From contig PTFA01000493.1 in the NCBI GenBank assembly GCA_003342895.1, positions 88,247-152,246 on the forward strand: a stretch of 64,000 bases of DNA, read 5' to 3'. The notes beneath the pieces were generated by a model. The model worked only from the letters and a program-made list of their open reading frames with translations, was not told the origin of the DNA and did not search any database. Position 1 is the stretch's first letter. Each line of letters starts with the position of its first letter. This document shows positions 1 to 11,200 of this stretch, piece by piece. The DNA comes from Casuarius casuarius. Taxonomy: Eukaryota; Chordata; Aves; Casuariiformes; Casuariidae. The position numbers were made by a program, and so were the translations under genes.

Positions 1-650
1 CCCGGGCCGGGAGCCGGGGCCGCGGGGCGACACCGTTTCGGGGACCCCCAGGCACCCGCCAAACCCTGCACCGGGGCTGCAAATCCCCCCCGAGCCGCCG
101 CTTCCCGCGAAGGGACCGCGAGGCGCGGAGCAAACGGGGCCGCGGCGGCCGAGCGCGAGGAGGAGCCGGGCAGGAGATTGTGGCTTTCGCCGCGTTTCAC
201 GCGCTCTGCGGTTCTCGTTAGCAGCGGTTCCAGCTCGGCGGCAGGTGAAGCTGCAGCTCTTCAGCTCCANAAACGCCCTTTTCCCCGGCAAAGCGTTGGC
301 GGGACATTTCCGAGGTTGCTGCCGCCCGGGAAAGGCTCCTGCGGGAGCAGGGAGGCNANGCACAACTTAACTTTAAATAAAACCCTGAATTTGCCACCCC
401 GAAAAAAGGCACCTGGAAATTTTCCCCATCGCAGATGTCGCGTTTCACCTTGGCAAAAAGAAACTCCAGCAAGTTAAAGACGGGGAAAAGCAGAGGGTGA
501 AAACGCACGGGCAACAGCAGCCCCGAAACGAGGGATTTGGGGCAAAAAGGGCTGGTGCAGAGGGGTGGAAAAACGAAGATGGGGACTGCTGGGCCCAGCA
601 AGAAGCAGAGAGCGAGGCCGGCCGCGGCCCGGCCGTCAGCGGTTGAACTC
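1..650. other. GC-rich flank, no gene recognised
   Basis: Very CpG-rich sequence beyond the likely OTUD7B transcript end. In human the next gene on this side is MTMR11, but I see no exon of it here. Open frames in this stretch contain ambiguous bases and resemble no known protein. Confidence 0.4.
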
Positions 651-652
651 GG

Positions 653-658
653 TTTATT
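653..658 (-). terminator. Weak candidate poly(A) signal
   Basis: AATAAA on the minus strand in context ACAATAAACC. No clear G/T-rich element follows, so it is less likely than 829-834 or 2696-2701. Confidence 0.15.
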
Positions 659-828
659 GTCAGTGGATCGGCGGTAGCACAACCGGAGGACGCGGTACAG
701 CCCGATTACAACGCGCCATCTAGCGCTCGCTACAGCGGTGCCCGGGACGAGGGGTCGGGAGGTGCCGACCCCGATGTTTAGTTCGAAAAAGAAAGAAAAA
801 AAGTGGGGCGTGAATGAAGGATGCAGGA

Positions 829-834
829 TTTATT
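829..834 (-). terminator. Candidate distal poly(A) signal for OTUD7B
   Basis: AATAAA on the minus strand, followed 25-45 bases downstream by a T-rich stretch (CTTTTTTTCTTTCTTTTTC), which resembles a downstream element. It would give a 3' UTR of about 3.1 kb. Confidence 0.35.
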
Positions 835-2695
835 CAGGTCATTTCTCAGACGACGCGGGAAAAGCCCCGTTTCCCCGCGCGCCGTCCCGAGGAGGGGCCG
901 GAGGATCGCNTGGGCGAGCTTGAAAAGTTGATGGAGAAACCCGAGGGACATGTGGGAATTTTTTTTTTTTAAATAGGTACCAAGAAAACCACCTCGTCCT
1001 GCTACAGCGACCCTCAAACACCCCGTGGGCAGCGGATTTTGGATGCTGATGGAAAGGGAACGGCAGAGAGCGAATATCGGCTTTCAATAAATAGGAGCTG
1101 NGTTTAATAGTCCCTTAGGAANAAAAAANGGGGGAAAAAATAGTTTTAGCATAAAGGAAACAAAAATGACCTGAAANCCCCCCGAGCAGCTCTGCAGAAA
1201 TGCAGGCGATCCGGCGTGACCCAGTTACGGCGGGAGGGTTTGGAGTCAAGGTAGGTTTGGGACAACAGGCGAAACCGCGCGCCGTAGAAAAAATATTTCT
1301 GAGATGTTTGCGCTGGAAACCTGACGCTGCCCGGAGCTCTTCGTTCCCCCCCTCCCTGTTTGGGTTTCACAAAAAGCTATGAACTCTCCTAACCGCGATA
1401 GAAAACGGCGGACGAAGCAAACGCCGGCGCCTCGCCGCGAGGGAAGATCCCGCGAAAATCCGCTCGGGAACGGGCGCCGGCAGCCGCGATCCTGCTTGGG
1501 CAGAGACTGCGGGCTGCGTTTCCAAAAAAACAAGCCAAAAAACCCCCAAAATGGGAAAGGAGACTCTGGAGACGCTTCCTAAGCGTTCCCCGTCCCTGAG
1601 CCAGCGGTGGGGAGCGCGTGAGCCCCTTTCCCGGCTGCTCCGGGCTCAAACCGTCCCGGCCGGGGCCGACGGACGGTCAAACCCTGTTAACAAGAACCCG
1701 GCGCTGGAGCAGAGCACGAAGCACCCAGCAAAACCTGCTTTTCCCCCAAAGGGGAGGGACAGGGGCAGCGTTTCTGGCACGTTATAAGGGATTTTTAGAT
1801 GCTTTGCTTTTAGNAGCCCCTGCCCACGCCAGCTCGGCTTTTTCCCCTTTTTTCCAATATCGTGCATGTATATAAAGTTTCCGAGGCTAAAATGAAGCTC
1901 TCCTAAACCCATTTTTAACTGCTACGATTTGCTTTCGGCTTTGTTTGCGAAAATCAGAGCTCGGCATCGCTGCTGCTCAGCCCGCGGGGCCGGGGAGCCG
2001 GCGGTGCTTCCCGGCTGGATGCCCCCAAAATGGGGACGGAGCCATGAAGCATCACTTTTGCCTTCCCCGCGGCCACTTCGGCTTAATATTTGGGCTACCC
2101 GAGACATTGCTGCAGGGCAACGGGGGCGAGGACCTCGGCACCTGGGCACGTCCTCACTCCCGCAATAAATCCCGCGTTATTTCACCCGCTTCCAGGGGGA
2201 GATTCGCCACCTCGCCTTTACTCNGAGCTACGAGCAGGCCCTCTATGCTCAAAGATAGCGGTGATTTTAATTAAACCGGAACAAAACTGGAAAAAAAAAA
2301 TCGAGGATTAGTTAAACCAGCGAAAAGCGCTCGGATATTTACAACCAGTCAAGCGGCTTCGATGGAGACGGCTGAAACCCGCGTAACGGCCCCGCGCGAG
2401 CGTCTCCCGCGGGAAAGGCCCGGCTCTTTTCTTCTTAGACCTAGGTTAAACGGGTAAAAGGNGCCGCTGGCACAAAGCCTCAGCGTGTCTGCGAGGATAA
2501 GGCTCGGGGTGATCCCCCCGCGTAAGTCCGCTTCCACCGCCTCTGCCCCCGGCGCGTGCCGCTNCCCGCCCAGGGCGGCGGGCAGGGTCGGCACGGGAAG
2601 GAATTGCATAGTTTTGATGNAAAAACCCATAAAAAGACCCAAAACCCCCCGAGGGAGTGTCGTAAAGCTCTGAGGCAGCGGTACAATTCACGGTT

Positions 2696-2701
2696 TTTAT
2701 T
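2696..2701 (-). terminator. Candidate proximal poly(A) signal for OTUD7B
   Basis: AATAAA on the minus strand (context GCAAATAAAAACC), with a G/T-rich tract (GGGGGGTTTTGGGTC) about 50 bases downstream. It would give a 3' UTR of about 1.2 kb. Confidence 0.3.
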
Positions 2702-3907
2702 TGCGCGTGGGAAAACGCTCAACCTTGCTCTACGCGGGACCGGGACGAGCCTCGAGTCCAGGTCGGGATCTACAGTTACACCAAAAAAAAAGAAAAGAAA
2801 AAGAAAAGAAATCTGTGCAAACATTGCAGTGCTAAAGTCCCCCCCCGCGAGAGGGGGCCGGGAGCCGGGGGGAGAAGGGAGCGTAGTGGAGCACGTGAAG
2901 TGTGCACGTTACGTCGTTACGGGGTCGCTCTCCTCGCGCGTCGCTCTTTAGCCCTATTATCAAAAATAGCTTTAATATTACTCTAAAGGTCAGTTACGGG
3001 GCTCAGCAAAATGGAGCCAAGTTAATTCTATTCGGCAGAACAGAGGTAGTACGGAAGTAGCTTGATCAAGTAGAAAGAGTTACCGCGCGCGTGTCCGCGT
3101 AGGTCCGCGAGCCGCCGTCCTCGCCGCTTCTCCCGCCGGCGGTTATTGCTGGGCGGAGGTGCCCCCCCCCCGAAGAAAAGAGTTTAAAAATAAAGGTTTA
3201 AAAACAGACCTGGAGCCCGCGCGAAGGGCAGAGCCCCGAGCGGCTGCGAGGAGACAGCAGCGGCGTCAGGCGGGGCAGGGCTCGGCGAGCTCCTCCGCGG
3301 CGCAGGGGGGGAGAAAAATAAAGTCCGACTCCAACTACGTTTCTCTCAGTACCAGCAAAAAAAAAAAAAAAATAGTATATATACTAAGAACAGTGTTAAA
3401 AATCTCTCGATTAAAAGGTCTGCGACTTTGAAGCTGAAATTGCTGGGGCGTTTTCGCTCGGTCTGGGAAAGCGGGATTAAATCGGGTTAGGCTGGAGGGG
3501 CTGCCGGGGGCTCCCCGCCTGCCGTGCCGGAAAGCTTTGGTCTGGTTTACCGGATCGTTTTGGAGGACCTTCCCCCCTTCCCGCCGCGTGCTCCAGCCTC
3601 AGCCTGCCCCCTCCCGCGCCTCGCCAAGCCCGGCCGCAGCCCCTGGAAAAGCATCCGTCTCCCTCTTCCAGGCTCTCCGGAGGGAGCGGTGGCCATTCCC
3701 GCTCTCCCGGGAAGCGGGTCGCCTCCGCGGCACGACAGCGGAGCCGCGTCCGTCGGCCCCATCCGGCCGAACGCCCGCTCCCTCCTTCCGCGCGGGGGGA
3801 GAGGAGCGCGTGGGGCGGAGCGGGAGGAAAAAAACCCAAGGAAAGCGCTATTATTGCATTCCCCGTGTCCCACGGGTCCGGACGCCGGCTCGCCGCGGCG
3901 GCCGGCC

Positions 3908-5224
3908 TCAGAACCGGTGCACCAGCGCTTCCCGCTCCCGCTCCTTGCGCTTCAGTTCCTCCTTGTAACAGCAGGAGCAGAAATTCCCGGTTTCCGGATG
4001 CCCGTAAAAACTGCAGTTCGGCTGCTTGCATTTGGTCTGCTGAACGCCGTAAAGCGCCCGCCCCCGGCTTTTGTCCGTGCTCGGGCCTTTCTGCGAGCCG
4101 TCCTGCTCCGGGGGGTCCCGGTAGCCGTTGCTGTGCGGGGGGAGGCAGGCCGGGCCGTCGCACTCCGCCGGGAAATCGGGGTGTCCGTCCACGTCCGGGG
4201 GGGAGAAGCGGCCGGCGTGGGCCGGGCTGGTGTGGCAGGGGCTGGGCCGCGCCTGGGGGCAGTGGCGGGGCAGGGTGGCGTAGGGAGGGAGGCTGCCGCA
4301 GGACCCCCCCGCGACCTGCCGCCGCGCGTCTTGGTAGCCGGGGGGGTGGGAGCCCTCCGCGCCGCTGACCACCGAGGGCCTGGGAAAGGTGAAGACGCCC
4401 GAATAGCTGGAGGGAAAAGCGGCCGTTTTAGCGCCTATCGCCAGATCCGGGGTCTGGATGGCGTAGGAAGGGGGAGGCTGGGGGTAGGCGGGGGTCAGCA
4501 TCCCCTCCTCGCCCTTGGGCGCGTTCGCCTCCGGCGGCTCCGGCTTCTTGGCGGCGGCGGCGTTGCCCAGCGCCTTCTTCTCCGCCTCCTTCTGCTTCTG
4601 CTCGGCCAAGAAGCGCTCCTCGGCATCCAGCAGGTACCTCTGGATCATCTCCTCCTGGTACTGGTGCCGGTTGCTGGTCTTGAGGTGGCCGGCGAAGATG
4701 AACTTGCGCTCTCCCTGCATGGCTGCCCGCAGGATGCTCAGGCTCAGCCGCACGTCGTTGCTGTATTTGTAGGGATCCGCCTGCTTCTCGGCGGCTGCTT
4801 TACCCGGGCAGGTTTTCTCCACGGGAGCCGACAAGTCTCCCTGGGAGGACTCTTCTTTGCTGCCTTTCCTCGACTTTAAGGATCCTTTCTTCTTCTTCTC
4901 CAAGGTGTCTCCCTGCCCGTTGCTCACGCCTCCCTTGATAGTTTTGCTGTGCATCAACCCGCCCATGTTCTTTTTTAGCTTACTCCCTAAAGTCTTGCCG
5001 AAGCTGCCCAGCTTATTAGCGACCGAGTCTGCCCGTTTTTTGTCTTTCTCCTTGTCCTTTTCTCGGTCTTTCTTTGGTTTCTCTTTGTCCTTGTAACCCC
5101 TGCTGCCGCCGTTGCTTGCCGAGCTACTGCAGACCGACTCCTTGTCGGACTCGCCCGACTCCGCCGCCGAACGGGCATCGTCTCCGGCGGAGGCTGTAGG
5201 CGATTCCGGCTGGGCCAAAGGCGC
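3908..5224 (-). CDS. OTUD7B: OTUD7B last coding exon: linker and A20 zinc finger (residues 432-869, stop)
   Basis: Acceptor TTTCTTTCTCCTTAG; the frame starts [14 protein letters not shown] and ends at TGA (3910-3908). It holds a Ser-rich stretch, a highly charged Lys/Asp/Glu segment, the conserved [20 protein letters not shown] block, the [12 protein letters not shown] helix, a long Pro/Gly/Ser-rich disordered part, and the C-terminal A20 zinc finger (Cys830, 835, 847, 850) ending LVHRF. Most length difference from the human protein appears to sit in the charged and Pro-rich parts. The exon is GC-rich, so several long antisense frames are open by chance. Confidence 0.96.
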   Translation of the reverse strand, partial: APLAQPESPTASAGDDARSAAESGESDKESVCSSSASNGGSRGYKDKEKPKKDREKDKEKDKKRADSVANKLGSFGKTLGSKLKKNMGGLMHSKTIKGGVSNGQGDTLEKKKKGSLKSRKGSKEESSQGDLSAPVEKTCPGKAAAEKQADPYKYSNDVRLSLSILRAAMQGERKFIFAGHLKTSNRHQYQEEMIQRYLLDAEERFLAEQKQKEAEKKALGNAAAAKKPEPPEANAPKGEEGMLTPAYPQPPPSYAIQTPDLAIGAKTAAFPSSYSGVFTFPRPSVVSGAEGSHPPGYQDARRQVAGGSCGSLPPYATLPRHCPQARPSPCHTSPAHAGRFSPPDVDGHPDFPAECDGPACLPPHSNGYRDPPEQDGSQKGPSTDKSRGRALYGVQQTKCKQPNCSFYGHPETGNFCSCCYKEELKRKEREREALVHRF

Positions 5225-8200
5225 CTAAGGAGAAAGAAAACACGTATCAGAAAGCAAATAAGCTCCTCAGATAGCAGTCTGCGGGCTGAAGGTGGAACGG
5301 AGGAGCAAACGCTTGCTAGGACAAAGGGGACGACGTGCAGCAAGTGCTGGCTCGCGGGTCTGGAGGTATTTCACGTCGGGAGCTTCCGCAGCACAAGACT
5401 GACCCATAGGATTAAATATATCCCCAGATATATTCCTAGAGAGGGAAGAAAAAAAAAATCATTCGACGCTGGCAGTTTAAGCAACACAGCAGCTTTCACG
5501 ATCTGGCAACACAACAACACTGAGATATTCAGAGCGGGCTGAAGTTTTCAGGCCGCCGCAAGCGAGTCCTCCCCGCGAAAGGTCCCAGGAAAACTGCAGT
5601 CAAATCATGTCTCCCCAGCCAGCTTCTGGTGGCTGTAAATCAACAGTTCAGTGTTTGCCTTGGAATAAGCAGCAGTCGTGTTCACTGCCAGACACCTACG
5701 CAACAGGCCCGCGCCGCACAGCGGGACGCACGAGGGCTCTGCGCCTCAGATTTACTTTAAGAGCAAAACCAGGCATGAAAAGCTCGACTGAACAAGTGTC
5801 TCGCACAGCAGAAGCTGCTTNTCTGCTCAGAGCAGCATCACCCGCAATTTCTAATGGCAACACGGACAAGCTCACGCGAAGGAGAGTGCGCGAGGTGACG
5901 ACTTCGCTGCTGCTGCTGCCCTACGCAGAAAGGAGGCTTAAATAATTTAAAAAAGAAAATACTCCTCGCTTCCTTACCTGCGTGTCACAAGGCAAGGTGA
6001 TCCATTTAACATTCATGTAGCTGTGCAGCAAGTGCAGCTTTGCCTCCAGGGACAACGTCACGCTAAAATAAAACAAGCGGAAAAAATTATAGCAAAGGTT
6101 CATCTTCTCTTTTCCGTATTTACAGAGCTAATTGCTCATCGTCTTTGTGTTAAAGAGTGGATTTTTTAAAACTGTATCACGACAGCAGCAATACAACATT
6201 TATTTAAGGGCTTTCCAGGACTCTCGCTCAACTTTAGCGGCACGCAAAATACACGTGGGTCCGTTCCCCCCTCCAGGAGACGGGGGCTGTGCTGCTCCGC
6301 GGCACGCAAGGGGACAACTGCCTCTGGAATCAATAAATCGCTTAGCAGATCCGGAGGAAGCGAGAATTAAGTTACACCGAGTATACAAATACACAGCGAA
6401 AGCACAAGTCTATCATGCCGTGAATTATTCAGAAGCTCTGTTTCTTACACAGACTGAAATTTAAAGACCAGATAGTCAAACACGGGACCACATTTGTATT
6501 ACGTGCTTTCAAATGCTAATAGGTTAATCTTATCCACGAGGACCTTGAAAACAAGCTAATTTAAATTTCCAGAGCTGCATAAAAGAGAACGACAGCATAG
6601 CACTTTTTTGCAAATGCACATGCAAGACTGAATTATAGGAAGATAACACTTTCGCAGCCTTCCAAACCTTTCAATTAAAAAAAAAGTAAATGAGAAGATT
6701 CCTGTAGGTCAGAATTAAGTTTAAAATTAACTCTGCAAATCATCTTATCTGCACGAGACAAATAACAAAAAATGATGTCACAGCTCTAAATAGAAGTAGT
6801 TTCAAAATGATTTTTCCTCTTCACAAAAACAACTTCACAAAAAAATAAAGATGTTTTCTCAAAAAATTTCCGCTTTGTCAAAAAAAAAAAAAAAAGGTTA
6901 TTTCCACTAAACACACACGGACAGAACATTTTCTACTGCTCCAAAACCTCAGAACGAGATATCTGTACTGCATAACACAGCATCTGTAAGACCCGCTCTG
7001 AATTTTAATACTTTGATCTTAGAGGCTTCTACGTTTCCTAACCCCGAGTCATATGATGGACCAGTCAGGCTTCCAGCTCCCTGACCACTACACCCACCAC
7101 TGCCAACTCCTGGCTCAATAACAGGAAACCAGCTAGCACCAAACCATGACACAGCTCGCCCATAGGCTGAGTCAAAAATAGGCAGGGTGTCTGCAAGCCG
7201 CCCGGGGCCCACGTTCGAAGGTATTTGCTATCTGAGTTCCCGCTGGTTACGCTGGGGACAAAGGCATGGGAAGAAAGCCCATCTTTTTGTGAATGCAGGC
7301 GCTGTTGCTTCTCATTTATGATCTAAGCCTGGTCTGAAACTAGCATTTGGAGTGATCACATCTCTACTCGCTCAAAGGATTTTAGCGTTTACCCAAAGGC
7401 TCAAAAGACTGGAAAAGAAAGAAGTAAAAGCTGTTCCATCCCTGCTGAATAGGTTCGTAGCCCNAGTACAAATTTGACCAGACACAAGAAATGTCCCGTG
7501 CCCGCGAGCAGCTGGGGATAAAGCGCTGAGCTGCCCCGCTCTGACCGTCCTGGCTGCCAGCGAACCAACCTGGCCAGTTTGACGTTGTCGCTGTCGTCCT
7601 TTCCCCACTGCCAATCCTTCCCAGGATCCACGGCAAAGTGCACGGGCAGCAGCTTGTGCTCGGAGTCCGTCAGGGGGATCACAGCTGCCAAAGGAAGCCG
7701 ACGGAAAGCCCTTAAGGCCCGGAAGGGCACCGCGTGGCACGCTGCGCCGAAGCGAGAGCCCGCCACCTCCACGCGCCATCTCCCATCGGTAACCGGAGCC
7801 GGAGCCGACGCAGAAGCCCGATGTCTATCTGCAGCGCGCTCCCCGCGGAAACCAAGCTTCCCTCGCGTCACCCCGCTCCCCCAGCCCGCCCAAGCCCTGC
7901 GACGAGGCAACCTTTCACGTCGTCGGCAGCGGCAGCCAGGCTCCGAGCGCGTCACCAAGACCACGGCCGGTTGTCGACGGTCGCTGGTGTCACGCCAGAC
8001 CACGCNCGAGCCAGCGACTGCCAGCGTTTGTCATCTAAATCACTAGGCTCGTCCATCACCTACCCTGATCTTTCGTGGGTTCCTTCTGCTCCATGGACAC
8101 CAGGGCAGAAAAATGGGCTTGGTCGTAAGCCAGAACCAACGGAGAACGATGGCATTTGTTGGCTGGAACTTCGAGGGGAAGATAGATGCCTCCAAAGGGA

Positions 8201-11200
8201 ATAGGTGCAAAGGCTGGAAAGGAATCAGCACAATTAGTTTTTTCAAAAGAGGTGAAAGAATTGTTCATGCCAAAACTGCTGCTCCAGAACAAGCTGGCTT
8301 GTTTCACTTCAAGGTTTTACCTGTGATTAACTGGGGGGGAGGGGGGAGAAATAAGTATTTATTTTAAATCAGGAGGTACACAGTTGCAAAATTAACCTCC
8401 TTTTTCTGTAAAGCCTTTTACTCCTCCACAAAACAGCTTAAATTTGCACACTGAATGATGGTAATTGATTTTTTTTCTGACAGGAAATTAAGTCTGCTAG
8501 TGGAAAATTCTGTATGCAGGGAACGGAATTTCCCTTCTACACACACGCACACACGTGAGGGCAAAAAAGGCAGAAAAAACATCGCGTGTGTGCTCTTCGA
8601 GAGTATCGGACTACGATGCTCAGACGTGCGTCTCACCCAGACATAACCCAGCAGGAGCTCAGCGCACCCCTTGCTCTATGGTTGGATTCAAGATCCAACA
8701 TCCCGGGGCAAAAAGGCCCCACAAAACTGCAGAAAGGAGGAAACGTGCATTTTGAGCACAGACAATAAACAAAACACAAAAGCTCCCCGCAGCGGAGCGG
8801 AAGAGCACAACTCGGTGCGACCTACCTTCTCCCCCCGAGTCTCGCAGCATAGTGTCTGCCACCACCACTATGGGTCTCTTCAACACGTGGGCAAGGACAA
8901 AAACATGAAACTCCTCCAGGCTCTCGTACACCGGCTCTTCAGAGCTTTCGACACTTTGGAAAATAATAAAGAAATGTGATCTGACCACGTCCCTTGCGTA
9001 TTTAATCATCACTTTTAAAAGCGGGAGAGGAAGAAGTCTTTAGAGGCAGCTGTATAAAAGCAGATCATATTAACAGCATCAAGTCTGATCTCATCTCTAC
9101 TTCCAGATTCTAGATGTAGATCCCCAAATTCTCCTGTTCTACGGCAATGGGTTGTTTCCAGGAAATACCGTATTGCTACTTGGCACTTCTGGGAGTCTCT
9201 TATCTAAAGAGCCTCTAAAGTGGTGGTTGTTTGGGATGGCTGCAGTGATAAAGTGCCCTTGAAACACAGCGTGAGAGAGAGAAAACTGGAGAACTTTCCA
9301 GCTTTTGTACGTTATTCTCATTTTGGGCCACCAACACGAAGAAAACTGAGAAAAGATCAGTTTTCTGTTCAACTCTGAGAAATGGGTGTTCTCCCCTAAA
9401 AGGGGACATGCCGCATTTAAATGGCTTTCTGTAACACTTTGTTTACTTCTCATTGTTTCTCATGATCTTTCATCCTTCTCCTCAAAACGTACAATGCAAA
9501 TAGGACCAAATCAGTAATCACCTCTGATGGTCCCAGACGGGTCCCTGGTCCTATCTTGGGAGTTATCCCAGATNGTGCATTTAAGAAAAGTATTCCTTAG
9601 GGTTTCACATCTAGACACTTTTTTTTCCCCTTCTCCTAACGTGAATTATAACCGCTTAGGACACGTCAGGTAAGAGGCTGCAAAGCCTTCCAGCCCCCTC
9701 CGGGCGCCCGGGCGCGCTGCCTACCCNCCGCAGTTGCCTCCGTTGGTGCCGTAGTGGACGCGGGGCTCGCTGGACGCCAGCTTGATCAGCTCGTTCCATT
9801 CCTTCTGCCACTCCTCTTCCGTGTAAACCAGGCCAGACTGGAGAAGGAAGGCAAAGAGGACATTTTTAACCAATTTCTGCATATTTTTATATGCGCAGAC
9901 ACATCATTTCTCCATAGACTTACGCAAAAAGAGTTAATATGTTACGCAGAAGAGTACGTGTTTCCCCATCAGTGCTGNAAAGCCGGCAGGGGAGATAATC
10001 TGCCTAAAATGTGAGTTTGCATTTTTGTAGGTGGAAGTAAACATTTCAGCCTACAGAATGAGAGCAAACTAATCCTGCCAGTATTAAGGATTATATATTC
10101 TACCGACAAGAGACAGTGGAATAGATGATAACTGGACTAATTAAAATACAGGTTTGCCTTTAGAAANTATTTTCCCTCCTCATTGAGCTACTAAAGATGC
10201 ATCATAACATCCAGAAGATTCAGTGGAAGGGTGCTTAGGTATTTTAACACACTATTAACACTTTTTAATTTTCCAAAGAGGCATGGGGTGCGTGGTACAG
10301 ACGAGACTTACGGCTAATTATAACAGCGGGATGGATTTTTCCCAACAGGGCGGATTCCCGTACAAACTGCAGTCAAACCAAACTGTTTATATTTGCAGGC
10401 TTTGCTAGCCCATGCACGCAGCAAATTTACATTTCACTCACATTTTGTGAGCATACCACTACGATTACGACGTGTCACTTCTGCGATCACACCACGCGCA
10501 ATATGAGACATTACCGGAACACCCCCAAAATTGCACTTTTTCTTCTTAATGCAGCAGCTTTTCAAACAGCTTCCGCCACAGTCGTGAAGAATTGAGGGTA
10601 AAATGCATCAGAGGCCACGTTAATCCCAAGCAAGGGGAGAAACGTTTCAAAAGACGACCATGCAAAATGCTGTGCTCAATAGCGTTTAAGATCATGGGGC
10701 AACCTGATGAGAAACGGAGCAGGAAGGCCAGGCAGCATCGCCCGCGTCCCCCCATCCCGGGCTCTGCAATCCGAGCTCCGGCGTTCAAACCAACACCCCG
10801 AGTCCTCCGAGCCTCCAAGAAAACCCCCAGACCGAGCACCAGCAGCCCCTGACGTCACCTTCGCCTCCCCACTTGCTCAGCGAGGTGTTAATTAAGCCTC
10901 TCTGCTCTGGGTTACGCCGTCAGTACGAGGGCTTTCATCGCTGACCTGAGCTTGCGAAGGAAGGAAAGGGAGGAGAGCGCTGCGCCTGCAGCGGGTTGTG
11001 CAAGTCGCAGCGATATCCGTCACCCTGGGCTGCCTCTTCTCGAGCGAGTTTATTTGGAAGGGAAGCGCTCATAAACCCCGACTCCCAGGCAACCACTTCG
11101 ACACTACCCGTGACACCAATTTAGCCTGGACCGTCTCACGGTGCTGCAGGCACCGCCTAAATCCCACCTCTCCAAGGTCTTTCTGCTTGCGCTCAGGACC

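Larger units (their letters stand above)
810..3907 (-). other. OTUD7B: Probable OTUD7B 3' UTR (end uncertain)
   Basis: GC-rich, uninterrupted by any convincing coding exon, directly 3' of the OTUD7B stop. Candidate poly(A) signals on the minus strand would end it near 2680, near 810 or near 635. The 810 end is preferred because a T-rich minus-strand tract follows the signal at 829-834. Many scattered undetermined bases show low read quality. The extent is inferred from sequence only. Confidence 0.4.

Noticed and set aside
3524..4879. Long plus-strand open frame of 451 codons antisense to the OTUD7B last exon
   Set aside because: It is the shadow of a GC-rich coding exon on the other strand. 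Its translation is low-complexity Arg/Gly/Ala/Leu/Pro and resembles no protein, whereas the minus frame is clearly OTUD7B.
8539..8556. CA-type microsatellite
   Set aside because: Only a few interrupted CA units; too short to count as a microsatellite locus.
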